64,000 nucleotides of DNA from Paragonimus westermani (taxonomy: Eukaryota > Platyhelminthes > Trematoda > Plagiorchiida > Troglotrematidae): NCBI GenBank assembly GCA_008508345.1, contig QNGE01000950.1, forward strand, positions 60,218 to 124,217, given 5' to 3'. Under the pieces are notes generated by a model. The model worked only from the letters and a program-made list of their open reading frames with translations. It was not told where the DNA came from and did no database searches. A program made the translations under genes and the position numbers. This document shows positions 63,305 through 64,000 of the stretch, one piece after another (within the stretch, counting starts at the first letter, position 1; the number at the start of each line of letters is the position of its first letter).

Positions 63305-63638
63305 TGTATATTAGGAGAGCGAGACAAACCTAGGCCATAGAGGCTCTGAATTTATAGGACGAAGTGATAACCATAAATGGCCAACGGGTAGAGCGAAACA
63401 AGTGAAACAGCCATATACGGCAGTCACGGCATCAGGACAAATCACGTCATAGGGGCATTAGAAAACAAACAGTTCAGATAGCGTACAGGCGTCCGAACGC
63501 ACGGCTACAGTCTGATTAACTGAATGAGATTGAGTAACTGAGTGAGCCAAAAAAGACCAACCCACTCGAAGCCGGGTCGCTCAACCGATATGACGTGATT
63601 CGCCCTGGCTGCTTCGTTACGGGATGCGCCTCCTAACA
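63305..63638 (-). repeat. 5' LTR of the Gypsy element
   Basis: On the minus strand it begins TGTTAGGAGGCGCATCCCG and ends CTAATATACA, so the TG...CA ends are kept. It shares the block GAAGCCGGGTCG followed by CGATATGACGTGATTCGCCC and a further block around AGGCTCTGAATTTAT (plus-strand reading) with the copy at 58969-59303. Length is about 334 bases. Confidence 0.85.
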
Positions 63639-64000
63639 ATATCGGCCGTCACGACAAGTCGTTAATCATCATCATCACAGACAGCAATACATCAGTGGTT
63701 TACAACCATGAAGAAAAAGCAAACCCTATAGAGGAAGGGAGAAAGAAGGGGATGGGAAGGGACCTAACTACCGACACAGCTACGTTTATATTCAAACATT
63801 CAACATCAAGGTGCCTACACCCTGCAAACAAACAACGAACCTGCAAGTGAGAGTAGGGCGTTAACACTGACCCGCGTCACCAAATGCACTCACTTCACAG
63901 ACAACTCGGACAAACAACGACAACATTCACGCCACTGAGCTCGATTAGCCGCCATCTCACCTAAAGTCTCCAGCCACCGACTTTGTGAGTCGCGAGGGCC
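63639..64000. other. Flank beyond the Gypsy 5' LTR
   Basis: No gene is recognised. It holds an A/G-rich stretch (about 63710-63765) and the short repeat at 63891-63971. Confidence 0.5.
63891..63971 (+). repeat. Short interspersed repeat, copy 2
   Basis: Second copy of the repeat at 42424-42504, same orientation, starting CACTTCACAG and containing AACAACGACAACATTCACGC. A shorter piece of the same kind (GGCCGCCATCTCAC) occurs near 40337. It may belong to a longer element that continues past the end of the window. Confidence 0.45.

Larger units (their letters stand above)
58969..63638 (-). mobile_element. Degenerate Gypsy-type LTR retrotransposon, nearly full length
   Basis: About 4.7 kb on the minus strand, bounded by two alignable LTRs and containing, in order, gag, aspartic protease, reverse transcriptase, RNase H and integrase remains. 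The order RT-RNase H-integrase defines the Ty3/Gypsy superfamily; residues resemble the fluke elements of the CsRn1/Boudicca type, but I cannot assign a family. Every domain carries stops or frameshifts and the LTRs differ at many positions, so this is an old, inactive copy. No clear target-site duplication is seen: ATAT follows the high-coordinate LTR and GCAT precedes the other. Confidence 0.9.

Noticed and set aside
1..64000. Bacterial-style operons, CRISPR arrays or phage genes
   Set aside because: No regularly spaced repeats, no Shine-Dalgarno-led gene strings and no prokaryotic proteins were seen on either strand.

Overview
This is eukaryotic nuclear DNA, most likely from a digenean trematode (a fluke). 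The reasons are genes broken into small exons by kilobase-long introns, a mixture of decayed Gypsy, CR1/RTE-like and Penelope-like elements, and a tRNA-like box followed by a hammerhead-ribozyme relic of the type known from schistosome and other fluke repeats. The genus cannot be fixed from the sequence. I see no bacterial genes, no CRISPR array and no phage. Most open frames longer than 60 codons are chance frames in intron or transposon sequence.

The only host gene I can support is a very large minus-strand gene for a JNK-interacting protein of the JIP3/JIP4 (Sunday driver / UNC-16) family. Its first coding exon is at 54064-54552 and carries the RH1 domain. Coiled-coil exons follow at 52109-52229, 49462-49674, 33612-33668, 32939-33095 and 32166-32327, and the RH2 exon is at 30851-31054. 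A probable exon of the WD40-like part lies at 2923-3130, so the gene fills more than 50 kb and runs off the low-coordinate end of the window. Splice phases agree across 54064-52229-49674 and across 33668-32939-32166-30851. Further exons are only candidates (46127-46194, 30171-30264 and those listed under findings).

The introns and the upstream flank hold transposon debris. From 56.6 to 63.6 kb there are two non-LTR retrotransposon fragments, a TA microsatellite and a nearly full-length but dead Gypsy element on the minus strand (LTRs 58969-59303 and 63305-63638, with gag, protease, reverse transcriptase, RNase H and integrase remains between them). A second Gypsy RNase H-integrase fragment lies at 13.39-14.66 kb. 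A non-LTR fragment lies at 46.95-47.23 kb, and a Penelope-like reverse-transcriptase end with a GIY-YIG endonuclease at 35.09-35.66 kb. Short repeats include the tRNA-like/hammerhead unit near 4.3 kb, a related tail at 14.9 kb, a GC-rich tandem repeat at 34.2-34.6 kb with a shortened inverted copy at 15.1 kb (interrupted by the single N of the window), and a tRNA-like element at 29.44 kb.

Region by region: 0-30 kb is the low-coordinate part of the JIP gene, mostly intron; 30-34 kb holds the clustered coiled-coil and RH2 exons; 34-49 kb is intron with Penelope and LINE debris; 49-54.6 kb holds the N-terminal exons; 54.6-64 kb is upstream flank dominated by transposons. I did not find a convincing new biological system. 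The best leads are the ribozyme relic, the short exon recovered by splice phase, and the splice acceptor only ten bases before the JIP start codon.
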